From contig JAHHRJ010000005.1 in NCBI GenBank assembly GCA_020025885.1, positions 1 through 64,000 of the forward strand: a stretch of 64,000 bases of DNA. The letters are read 5' to 3'. The notes under the pieces are model-generated. The model worked only from the letters and a program-made list of their open reading frames with translations, made no database searches and was not told the origin of the DNA. The position numbers and the translations under genes were made by a program. How positions within the stretch are numbered: the stretch's first letter is position 1; each line of letters begins with the position of its first letter. This DNA comes from Butyricicoccus sp. (GTDB lineage: Bacteria; Bacillota; Clostridia; Oscillospirales; Butyricicoccaceae). Of this stretch, positions 53,221 to 60,650 are shown in pieces.

Positions 53221-54744
53221 TTAGTTAAATTTATTATCTTTGTGAAATACTGATCCAGCATCTTTTAAAAAGCTTGCGACAATCAGCAGAATGACAAATC
53301 CTATGGGGAAGGCAGCAATGATGCTGACGGATTGCAGATTTGCCATGGAACTTTCAGAGAATACCAGTGCGATTGGAAGCAGGATTAACAGAATACACCA
53401 TAAGAGCAGGAGTGCTTTATGGGGTGTTTCATTCTCATCCAGGCGTCGATAGCTATAAGATGCACCAATGAGCGCGATTGAATCAAATGAGGTAGCGTAA
53501 AAGGTAATCATTGTTACCAACAGCAGCAATAAGACAAATGGATATGCGGGAAGTGTTTTGATAATTGAAATAATGACATTATAAAGATCACCACTTTCTC
53601 GATAAAGCGTCAGAAAGTCTGCTTGACCGCTTATTTGTAGCCCCATTGAATAGTTGCCAAGAATGATAAAGCTAACAATGGTAGAACCAACACCAAACAT
53701 ATAACCACCAAGTATAACCTGCCGGACGGTGCGCCCTTTTGAAATGTTGCCAATGAAGAATGGCGCGGCGACGCACCAAACCATCCAATATGCCCAATAA
53801 AAGATTGTCCAATTTTGAGGGAACGAAGATATACGTTCTGGGTCTGTGAAGGTGGCAAGCGCAAAGAAATTTTGCACCATTCTCCCAAAGGAAGAAAACC
53901 CAGTTTCAACAATATATCTGGATTGTCCACCAAATAGAAAAATATAAAGGAGCAACGAAAAAAACAGATACACACAAAAACGCGCGAGAAAGCTGATTCC
54001 ATGTAAGCCTTTCAATAAACAACGGGTGTAGATACAACATGTGATGATTAGAATGATGATTGTGACAAGCGTTTGATTTAAGTCAACATGAAACAGTGTT
54101 TCCAGCACGTTTACCATGAGCGGTGTTGCGAGTGAGAATGTTGTTGCCGTTCCGGCGAGCAGTGCAAATACAGCTAGTAAATCAATGAGTCGTCCCGCAA
54201 AGCCATCTGTATGCTTTCCAAGAATTGGGCGGCAGGCTTCTGAGTAACGATGGCGGGTACGCTTGCGAACATGGAGCATAAAGCCGAATGATACGGCTAA
54301 GACCAGATAGAATCCCCATGGAATCAGGCTCCAATGGAATAAGGGAAAGACACCAGCCCACTGCTGGATACCGCCTAGTACCTCAATATAGGGGTCTTCT
54401 GCGTATAAAATCCACTCTGAAAAGGAATAGAACAGGATATCAGCAGCAAGTCCAGCTGTGAACATCATGGAACCCCATGCAAAGAAAGAATATTGCGGTT
54501 TTTCTTCTGGCGTGTCGAGCACAATATCTCCATATCGTGACCCAGCAAGATAGAGTGATAAAAGAAAGATTGCTAGTCCCACAGCCAAATAAAATACGCC
54601 TAGAGTATCTCCAAGTAGATGACGGATTTGGCTGAGAATGGCATTGGATTGTACAGGAAGGATACCAAACATGATGCACATAGCAGTAATAACACTCAGT
54701 GGAAACAGAGTAATGATCCAATCAATATTGTTATTCTTTTTCAT
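53221..54744 (-). CDS. BCCT-family transporter (choline/betaine type)
   Basis: A 507-residue transporter with 12 hydrophobic segments. The family signature is TIFYWAYWMVWCVAAPFFIG followed by NISKGRTVRQVILGG. The first half contains FYSFSEWILYAEDPY and HWSLIPWGFYLVLAV, common in BCCT proteins. It should import choline, betaine or carnitine by ion coupling. Its start overlaps the end of the preceding nucleotidyltransferase gene by 14 bases. The link to choline-kinase and cytidylyltransferase-like genes favours choline as substrate. Confidence 0.9.
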   Translation of the reverse strand: MKKNNNIDWIITLFPLSVITAMCIMFGILPVQSNAILSQIRHLLGDTLGVFYLAVGLAIFLLSLYLAGSRYGDIVLDTPEEKPQYSFFAWGSMMFTAGLAADILFYSFSEWILYAEDPYIEVLGGIQQWAGVFPLFHWSLIPWGFYLVLAVSFGFMLHVRKRTRHRYSEACRPILGKHTDGFAGRLIDLLAVFALLAGTATTFSLATPLMVNVLETLFHVDLNQTLVTIIILIITCCIYTRCLLKGLHGISFLARFCVYLFFSLLLYIFLFGGQSRYIVETGFSSFGRMVQNFFALATFTDPERISSFPQNWTIFYWAYWMVWCVAAPFFIGNISKGRTVRQVILGGYMFGVGSTIVSFIILGNYSMGLQISGQADFLTLYRESGDLYNVIISIIKTLPAYPFVLLLLLVTMITFYATSFDSIALIGASYSYRRLDENETPHKALLLLWCILLILLPIALVFSESSMANLQSVSIIAAFPIGFVILLIVASFLKDAGSVFHKDNKFN

Positions 54745-55615
54745 GATGAGTGCACTTCCTTAGTTCTGCTGTTGCATAGTCATAGCAATACTGTGTTTTT
54801 TGAAAACAAAATGAAAATCCATATATGTTATTTTCAGCAGTTTTAAGTGCGATAAAATCAGTCAATTCTTCTTCTTTACCGCCCAACTGTTTGGTGATTT
54901 TCTTTAGGATAGGGGAGCGGGTATCGAATTGATAGGAAGCATCAAATTGGCGAAGTTCATCAAGTGTGTCAAACTCGTATATTTCCTCACAAGCGTAGTG
55001 CCGGATTTTCATTTTTAGCTGGTCTAAGTGTGCAATGAACAGTTTTTCCCACAGTTTATCAACTGTTTCTGGAAGATTATATTCTCGTTCTAAAATTTCA
55101 CAGAAGGTACGGCTGAATGTTTCACTCCAAAAAGTGTGTCCTAGCATATACCATGCATTGCTGCCACCAATGGTGACATTTGTGATGTATCCAGCAGGAT
55201 CTGTTTCTATACACCACTCATTTGTTGTGCCATCGGCATATATCGCAGCATAATAGCTTTCATCTTCTTCGCTTTGAAACGGATTGTTAATAAAATAATT
55301 ATCAGCAGAGCAAATATAGGTATTTTTTAAAAATTGGCGTACTGCGTAAATGCTGGAATGATTGTTCCGAACGTGATAGCTCGGATTTTCAACCAATGTA
55401 ACTGCAAACTGTTTTTCAAGATAGGTGAAAAGTTCCTTTTTATAGCCTACCACGACAATGATTTCGGATATGCCGGCCTCGTGAAGCTGACGGATTTGAC
55501 GTTCGATTAATACCTCTCCACGGATGGTAAGCAATGCCTTCGGTGTTTCATAGCTCAGTGGGGCAAACCGGCTGGACATACCAGCTGCCATGATGACTGC
55601 ATTATCAACTTTCAT
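54731..55615 (-). CDS. LicC-like nucleotidyltransferase
   Basis: A 294-residue cytoplasmic enzyme. The N-terminal nucleotide-binding signature is VIMAAGMSSRFAPLSYETPK, followed by IERQIRQLHEAGISEIIVVV; the substrate loop is NHSSIYAVRQFLKNTYICSA with the metal-binding aspartate in SADNYF. The N-terminal half is related to the middle domain of the next upstream gene product. LicC-type enzymes make CDP-choline from phosphocholine. The C-terminal ~80 residues are not recognised. It begins 1 base after the stop of the fusion gene, so the two are translationally coupled. A sugar nucleotidyltransferase is the main alternative. Confidence 0.82.
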   Translation of the reverse strand: MKVDNAVIMAAGMSSRFAPLSYETPKALLTIRGEVLIERQIRQLHEAGISEIIVVVGYKKELFTYLEKQFAVTLVENPSYHVRNNHSSIYAVRQFLKNTYICSADNYFINNPFQSEEDESYYAAIYADGTTNEWCIETDPAGYITNVTIGGSNAWYMLGHTFWSETFSRTFCEILEREYNLPETVDKLWEKLFIAHLDQLKMKIRHYACEEIYEFDTLDELRQFDASYQFDTRSPILKKITKQLGGKEEELTDFIALKTAENNIYGFSFCFQKTQYCYDYATAELRKCTHHEKE

Positions 55616-55616
55616 G

Positions 55617-57386
55617 TCAAGTTTCCCCTAACTGTTTGATTTCCTGTTGTACCAAATTATAATAAGTCTTGGCACAGCGATATTGTTGTAGGGAATATGT
55701 GCCAAATTCTACGCCAAGATGGCTTTTGTATTCACACCAGTTACTCCAAAGCAGTCCGCACACAGCGATATAACAATAAATTTTGATGCGAATTGCAGGA
55801 GGGCACCCCTCAATATAATAAAGATCAATGAGTTCATCTACTACTTTGCGCTCAGGCAGCCCATAGGCGGCAAACATAGCAAGGTCAACATCAGGGTCTT
55901 GCATAGCGGCATACTCCCAGTCAATCAGGCGCACCTCTTCGCCGCCGTGGGTATCTGGAACGAACAGGAAGTTGGCAGGCACGGCATCAATATGGGTGAG
56001 TGTTTTTCGCTCAATATGCGCCTCGATAAAGGGCTTTAACGACCATACGTGTTCTTTGGTACGCTGATAATCATCATAAGCAGAGGGGATTCCATCCCAT
56101 AGAGACTCATAAAAGTTAATGGTTTCAAAAAGATCGAAGCTGCGTTCTACAAAAAATTCCATTTCATGAAATCGTCGTAAAAGCGTCATACAACGGGAGA
56201 GGTCTTGCGTGCTGGAAACATTGCAGGTTCTTGCACCATCTAGATACCGTGTGATTTTTTGACCGCTTGCAGGATTGATGTATATGACATCATCAGCAAT
56301 GCCTGCGCCTGAAATCGTCTCATATACAGCGGCTTCCCCAATGCGATCAATGAGTTTATTCGTTCCTTCGCCAGGGATGCGCATGATATATCGTCTGCCC
56401 TTGACAGAAAAAAGGAAAGAACGATTGGTCATCCCTTTTTTGAGCACTTCAATATTTGTAATTTGCTTGGGGGTGGTTCCAAAGATGGTACACAAGGTGG
56501 AAATTGTTTCAGTTTGCAGTTGGTTGGAATTTGCATCTGCCTCTCGGAGCTGTTCATAGGTATTAATTTCCAGCACCTTGTCTTTGGAAATGATCTTTGC
56601 CATGGTAATCATTTTATTTCCCTGAAAAAGCGCATCTTCCCAGAATGCAGCATCATGACGCGGGTCTTTGCATAGTGTTTGCATGCGGCACACCAGCTGT
56701 TGACCTTGTTCCTTTAAGATGCAGGCAAGCCCAACCATTGCACTGCCGTTGGAATCCGCAGTGAAAAGCAGCTCCTTTTTGCGGTTGACACGTACAGAGG
56801 ATGTGTTGTCTGGTGCATCGCTGACCATATACCAGGAGTAAAGCTCCTGACGGTGGAATGGTGACTCGGAAAACCAAACATCACAGGGGAGAATATAGCA
56901 GTTTTCGCGTAGATATTCCGCTGCAAGTGCAAGGGAGTGCAGATTATTTTTTGCTGTATAAGCGGGATTTACGATCAAATCAACGCCAAACTTGTCAATT
57001 AAATACTCAAATTTCTCCTTCATAAAGCCCACAATTACGCAGATACGCTCGATACCTGCGGCATGAAGCTGCTTGATTTGTCGTTCAATCAGGCGTTCAC
57101 CGTGTACCTCAAGCAGTGCCTTGGGCGTTTCGGTGTGGATGGGAACCATGCGCAGACCAAACCCAGCCGCAAGGATGACGGCGTTTTTCATTTTGCCTGC
57201 CTCAATGTGTGACAACGCTTTTTCTGTGAGTTGCAAGTCTTGTTTCAGATATCCAGTATCTACAAGGCTGTGCAGGCTGCGGTTGACTGTGCCAAGTGAA
57301 TAACCACTCAGCCCAGACAACAGCCGCTGGTTTACCGTACCCTCCTCATAAAGACAGGTCAGTAGGTCTAATTTTTTGATATCCAT
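55617..57386 (-). CDS. wHTH + LicC-like + LicA-like fusion protein
   Basis: A 589-residue three-domain protein. The start at 57386 is preceded by TGGAGGA. Residues 1-62 form a winged-helix domain (VNQRLLSGLSGYSLGTVNRS). From Met66 (MKNAVILAAGFGLRM) runs a nucleotidyltransferase with ETPKALLEVHG and KNNLHSLALAAEYLRE. From about residue 300 a choline/ethanolamine-kinase-like domain follows, with HIDAVPANFLF (Brenner-type loop) and VRLIDWEYAAMQDPDVDLAMFAAYG (metal site) in two parts. It would phosphorylate imported choline and activate it as CDP-choline. The wHTH may control its own operon. No licD transferase gene is in the window. Confidence 0.85.
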   Translation of the reverse strand: MDIKKLDLLTCLYEEGTVNQRLLSGLSGYSLGTVNRSLHSLVDTGYLKQDLQLTEKALSHIEAGKMKNAVILAAGFGLRMVPIHTETPKALLEVHGERLIERQIKQLHAAGIERICVIVGFMKEKFEYLIDKFGVDLIVNPAYTAKNNLHSLALAAEYLRENCYILPCDVWFSESPFHRQELYSWYMVSDAPDNTSSVRVNRKKELLFTADSNGSAMVGLACILKEQGQQLVCRMQTLCKDPRHDAAFWEDALFQGNKMITMAKIISKDKVLEINTYEQLREADANSNQLQTETISTLCTIFGTTPKQITNIEVLKKGMTNRSFLFSVKGRRYIMRIPGEGTNKLIDRIGEAAVYETISGAGIADDVIYINPASGQKITRYLDGARTCNVSSTQDLSRCMTLLRRFHEMEFFVERSFDLFETINFYESLWDGIPSAYDDYQRTKEHVWSLKPFIEAHIERKTLTHIDAVPANFLFVPDTHGGEEVRLIDWEYAAMQDPDVDLAMFAAYGLPERKVVDELIDLYYIEGCPPAIRIKIYCYIAVCGLLWSNWCEYKSHLGVEFGTYSLQQYRCAKTYYNLVQQEIKQLGET

Positions 57387-57492
57387 GGTATCCTCCATTG
57401 CGAACAAAGCAAAAATAAACGTTCATATACAGAATAAATTTGATTTTTGTGAACATATACATAAAAAAATAATACATGTATTTTATATTTTC

Positions 57493-57521
57493 AGTATAAC
57501 GTTGAGGAGGGCTTTTGTCAA
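57493..57521 (-). promoter_or_regulatory. Strong sigma-A promoter of the choline operon
   Basis: On the minus strand TTGACA (57521-57516), a 17-bp spacer and TATACT (57498-57493). The 100-nt leader contains the palindrome AATACATGTATT and a GTTCA...TGAAC inverted repeat, possible operators for the wHTH protein. Confidence 0.8.
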
Positions 57522-57550
57522 GCAATCAGCACCACAATATCGGAAATTAC

Positions 57551-57579
57551 TTGTCAAAATATGGAATATCTGGTAGAAT
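57551..57579 (+). promoter_or_regulatory. Sigma-A promoter of the sense RNA of a type I TA-like locus
   Basis: TTGTCA (57551-57556), exactly 17 bp, and TAGAAT (57574-57579) on the + strand, pointing into a gene-free repeat region. Confidence 0.6.
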
Positions 57580-57586
57580 AATAGAG

Positions 57587-57868
57587 GTTAAAAAAAGAAA
57601 TTTTTTCCACGCATTACCGATAAAACGGTAGGCGGTTATGCCCTCCAATCTCTCTTTCTCTCTTTGGAAAGGAAGAAAGGAGGCATTATTGAATCAGAAA
57701 TTGCTTCAGTGAAGCGATTTCCAATAATGCTGTGGTCAGCTTGTCTGGAAAGCTTTGCATATATTTTTATAGGACATGCAAAATGACCGCCCCTTGCTCT
57801 AAAAGATGCGGTCATTTTACATGACAATCTGAGGGCATAACCGTCTACTGGTAATGCGCCCTTTTTTA
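57587..57868 (+). ncRNA. Sense transcript of a toxin-less type I TA-like locus
   Basis: Expected to run from the promoter at 57551-57579 to a terminator made by GGGCAT / ATGCGCCC and TTTTTT (57833-57867). Its ends are complementary: GCATTACC...CGGTTATGCCCTC (57612-57646) pairs with GAGGGCATAACCG...GGTAATGC (57831-57857), which would close the RNA as a long hairpin. AAAGGAGG (57676-57683) lies before a 24-codon frame at 57638-57712 and a 7-codon TTG frame, not a membrane peptide. From memory, this flanking layout matches the holin-like toxin loci common in Firmicutes. In those loci a short hydrophobic peptide follows the AAGGAGG; here a GAAATTGCTTC/GAAGCGATTTC hairpin stands in that place. Confidence 0.5.
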
Positions 57869-57869
57869 T
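57775..57869 (-). ncRNA. Putative antisense RNA of the TA-like locus
   Basis: From the perfect promoter at 57904-57876 a transcript of about 95 nt would run leftward over the 3' half of the sense RNA and end at the hairpin AAAATGACCGC / GCGGTCATTTT (57780-57818). This is the arrangement of the antitoxin RNA in Bacillus-type type I systems. It is inferred; no expression data. Confidence 0.5.
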
Positions 57870-57875
57870 GCTTTT

Positions 57876-57904
57876 ATTATATCTCAAACTGAATCGCTTG
57901 TCAA
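57876..57904 (-). promoter_or_regulatory. Consensus sigma-A promoter, antisense
   Basis: On the minus strand TTGACA (57904-57899), 17 bp and TATAAT (57881-57876), matching the consensus at all twelve positions. It faces the sense promoter at 57551. Confidence 0.75.
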
Positions 57905-58003
57905 GGTTACGTATTTTAGTGCTGGTTGCATTTTTTACATATATTTTTACAGGACATACAAAATGACCGCCTCTTGCTCTAAAAGATGCGGTCATTGTTG
58001 CTT

Positions 58004-58558
58004 TCAGTGTATTTGCGGTGCAGGGTGGTCAGTGCCGAGCACAACACCGGGGGCGGTATGTGCTGCAAGGGCTTCTTCGATGTGCTGTACCAGCATATCG
58101 GGAGGACAAGCACCATCATTTTGTACAATGATATCTGGGCATTTCGGTTCATCATAGGGCAAATCCTTTCCGACAACCTGTGTGCCCTTGCTGTAAAGCT
58201 GCTTTTGATCGCGCTGGTAGAGCGTGTCCATGGTGACACGGACATAAATTTCTTTGTAGTTGGTAATGTGTTCATGATTCCATGCGCGTACATCGTCGTA
58301 CATGGAAATCGAGCACACTACAACATCAATGCCCTGCTCAGCGAGCAGGTTGCAAAGCCCAAACATTTCAAAGGCAGAGCTGCGTCGTGCCTCGGTGCTG
58401 TAATCTGTCTTAGTGTAGCAGGTGCTGCGCAGTACATCGCCGTCGAAAAAGACAATATTGTCTTTTTTGCTGTGCAAATGCTCATAAAATAGCGTGCCTA
58501 GAGTGGTTTTGCCTGCGCCCGATAGGCCGGTGAAAAAATAAACAGTTCCTTTTTTCAT
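58004..58558 (-). CDS. cysC: Adenylyl-sulfate kinase CysC
   Basis: A 184-residue kinase that makes PAPS from APS. The P-loop is FFTGLSGAGKTTLG near residue 8; further motifs are FFDGDVLR, DYSTEARRSSAFEMFGLCNL, ISMYDDVRAWNHEH and the YKEIYVRVTMDTLYQRDQKQ stretch. The length is normal. No ATP sulfurylase gene or reductive sulfate genes are nearby; instead it lies 11 bases downstream of a sulfotransferase-like gene, which suggests that PAPS is made as a sulfate donor. Confidence 0.92.
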   Translation of the reverse strand: MKKGTVYFFTGLSGAGKTTLGTLFYEHLHSKKDNIVFFDGDVLRSTCYTKTDYSTEARRSSAFEMFGLCNLLAEQGIDVVVCSISMYDDVRAWNHEHITNYKEIYVRVTMDTLYQRDQKQLYSKGTQVVGKDLPYDEPKCPDIIVQNDGACPPDMLVQHIEEALAAHTAPGVVLGTDHPAPQIH

Positions 58559-58569
58559 GGGGGTTCTCC

Positions 58570-60561
58570 TTAGTGATATGCGGGGCCATCGAGCAGGGCG
58601 GGGTCGAGCTTGAGCGGCTCCATCATGCGCATTGGCTGGTTGTCCATATTGACAAAGTATAAGCCGCGCAGCAGCATCAGGCTGTAATCCAGTCTGTTTT
58701 TGTCCATATCTTCCACAACAGATCTTGCGGCAGCCTCACAATCCAAGGAAGTCTGTTGAGTCTCTCTATCAGAAGATATGGATACTTGTGGGTCGCTGTG
58801 ATGATAATAATCGCGCCAGCTCTCATAGATATATTGATTTGCACAGGTAAAGTGTGCAATTTTGTCACGAATCCATGCTTCGTCAACCGGCTCACCCTTG
58901 TAGTATTGGAAGGCATAGCCATACGTTTCATAGACATCGCGCATAAAATATTCCAAAAAGGCACGTTCCTCATCGTTTGCATATTCATCATAGGTGGCAT
59001 ATACTGTTCTGGGGTCAAATCCAATCGCATTGCCGCGATAGGATTCCGGATTCATACCATTGGGTCCGGAGCAGTAGGTCATCGTTTCGGTGTAGGGAAT
59101 GTCCAGAAATTCTGCAAGCGCCGTAAAGGTCGCCTTGGGGTGCAGCTTGCCGTCCTCAAAGCGTACCAGACGGCTGTCATGTTTAATGCGGTCATAGGGG
59201 TCGACCAGATAGTTGCGGCTTAAAAGCTGTTCATTGATGGTATCAACTATGATAACATGCGTGTTTTCTTTTTCCTCATCTGTATAGCACGATTTTTCCA
59301 CCACCGAACGCATTGTGGCAGCGTAGCGCGTAGTGATGCGGCGCATGGGGAAAAAAGTTTTAATATATTTAAAATGTTTGAAAACAGGCGAATTTTGAAT
59401 GGTGTCATAGGATTCTGAGGTGAGCACGGTTGTTTTTTCGTCTTTACCAATGTGTGCATCACAGAATATATTTGGAAAATGCGGCTGAAAAAACAGTGCT
59501 GGAGCAATTCGTTCTTCGGGATCAGGCTGCACGATAGATGAGCGGTTATTCAAGTACAGTGAGACAAGAATGTCTTTATCTGTTGGCTCGGTTTTCAGGT
59601 TGAGCAGCTGCCGGATATAAAAGATATCGCGTCGGTTTTGACGCAGACGCTGCCTGCTTTTTTCTAAGGTCTTCTCAACATCTTCCATCATGATAGAGTC
59701 AAAGGCAATCAGGTTGGGATGCCCATAACAGATTTCATTGAAAAAGTCACCGCCGTTATCCGTACTCAGCTGGGCGTGCCAAATCAGGCGGTTGATTTCG
59801 CGCAGACCAAGAGGCTTCACCTCGTTTTGCGTATAATCAATCCCATAGCGTTCCTTAAAGTCGAAGGGATACTGTGAGACTTCATCGCCAAACAGAAAGA
59901 TGAATTTTTTGTCCTTTAAAATTTGGGAAAAGTCCAGTACAGGCAGATAGGCACAGAACTGCACCCAGTCGGTATAATGCAGATAGATGTGGTTTTCCTT
60001 TGCGACCCATTCGCTGGGGCGCACACTGTCATTTAAGTATTCCAGCTGATATTGGGAAAACAAATCGGTGGTCAAAACAGGCTTGCTCAGGTCCTTGAAA
60101 AACCAGCGGTCTATAATGGCATCGTTAAAATTGATATACTCCCCAAATTGATTGCTCTGCGGGTCAAAGGGGACAAAGCCTTTTTCATCAAAGGGGAAAA
60201 ACAGCATTGGCAGGTCTTCAAACGCTGGAAAGTCAGAACGAAAGAAATAGGGATATTCCTCCAGTTTTTTTATGTTCAGCCCATACCGCTTTTGCTGTTC
60301 CTGTACATTCGGCAGATAAAAAGCCTGCGTCATCAAGTCCCAAATTTCAGCCTGAAAAAGTCCCTGATTAAAAAGGGAGACAAAGGAAGTGAATGCGATG
60401 CGGTGATCTCCCTTGGAAAAGAAAATATAGCTTGCGGCTTCCAATTCTTCCTCGGGTGCTAAATTATTTTCGTGGAGCGCAAGCGTGAACGCCTTTTGAG
60501 CCTTTTCCTTTTGGTTCAGCTCCGCGAGCTTACGCGCGATTTCGATTGTTTTCATAGTCAT
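58570..60561 (-). CDS. Large sulfotransferase-like protein with helical N-terminus
   Basis: A 663-residue cytoplasmic protein. AAGGATAA precedes the start; Met3 is an alternative. The first ~100 residues look like TPR-type helices (IARKLAELNQKEKAQKAFTL). The middle is not recognised. Residues about 400-560 resemble the 3' half of a sulfotransferase: a strand and helix KYIKTFFPMRRITTRYAATM (3'-phosphate site type), then RLVRFEDGKLHPKATFTALA with EFLDIPY, like the yEDL...p...l..FLgl pattern. A canonical 5'-phosphosulfate loop (PKSGTTW type) is not obvious, so the assignment is tentative. Together with cysC and flagellin it suggests sulfation of flagellin glycan or another surface polymer. Confidence 0.55.
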   Translation of the reverse strand: MTMKTIEIARKLAELNQKEKAQKAFTLALHENNLAPEEELEAASYIFFSKGDHRIAFTSFVSLFNQGLFQAEIWDLMTQAFYLPNVQEQQKRYGLNIKKLEEYPYFFRSDFPAFEDLPMLFFPFDEKGFVPFDPQSNQFGEYINFNDAIIDRWFFKDLSKPVLTTDLFSQYQLEYLNDSVRPSEWVAKENHIYLHYTDWVQFCAYLPVLDFSQILKDKKFIFLFGDEVSQYPFDFKERYGIDYTQNEVKPLGLREINRLIWHAQLSTDNGGDFFNEICYGHPNLIAFDSIMMEDVEKTLEKSRQRLRQNRRDIFYIRQLLNLKTEPTDKDILVSLYLNNRSSIVQPDPEERIAPALFFQPHFPNIFCDAHIGKDEKTTVLTSESYDTIQNSPVFKHFKYIKTFFPMRRITTRYAATMRSVVEKSCYTDEEKENTHVIIVDTINEQLLSRNYLVDPYDRIKHDSRLVRFEDGKLHPKATFTALAEFLDIPYTETMTYCSGPNGMNPESYRGNAIGFDPRTVYATYDEYANDEERAFLEYFMRDVYETYGYAFQYYKGEPVDEAWIRDKIAHFTCANQYIYESWRDYYHHSDPQVSISSDRETQQTSLDCEAAARSVVEDMDKNRLDYSLMLLRGLYFVNMDNQPMRMMEPLKLDPALLDGPAYH

Positions 60562-60574
60562 TTATCCTTATAAA

Positions 60575-60610
60575 ACGAAAAGAAAGGGGGCGGGAAAAGT
60601 CCTGCCCCCT
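60575..60610 (-). terminator. Terminator after flagellin
   Basis: Read on the minus strand, AGGGGGCAGG and CCCGCCCCCT pair with one mismatch around ACTTTT and are followed by TTCTTTT. It lies between flagellin and the sulfotransferase-like gene and may allow limited read-through. Confidence 0.75.
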
Positions 60611-60650
60611 GACTCATCATAGAAAGTCCAAGGTTTTAACCTTTTTAAAA

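Larger units (their letters stand above)
57758..57996. repeat. 59-bp direct repeat carrying the CGC-GTCATT hairpin
   Basis: Copies at 57758-57816 and 57938-57996, 180 bp apart, with three differences. Each contains AATGACCGC and GCGGTCATT arms around TTGCTCTAAAAGAT. The right copy ends 8 bases from the cysC stop and may serve as the cysC terminator. It appears to be a 3' fragment of a second TA-like unit. Confidence 0.8.

Noticed and set aside
57636..57995. Minus-strand 119-codon frame containing TASFRARGGHF twice
   Set aside because: The repeated peptide is simply the translation of the 59-bp direct repeat, and the frame spans two promoters, terminators and inverted repeats; it has no ribosome site.
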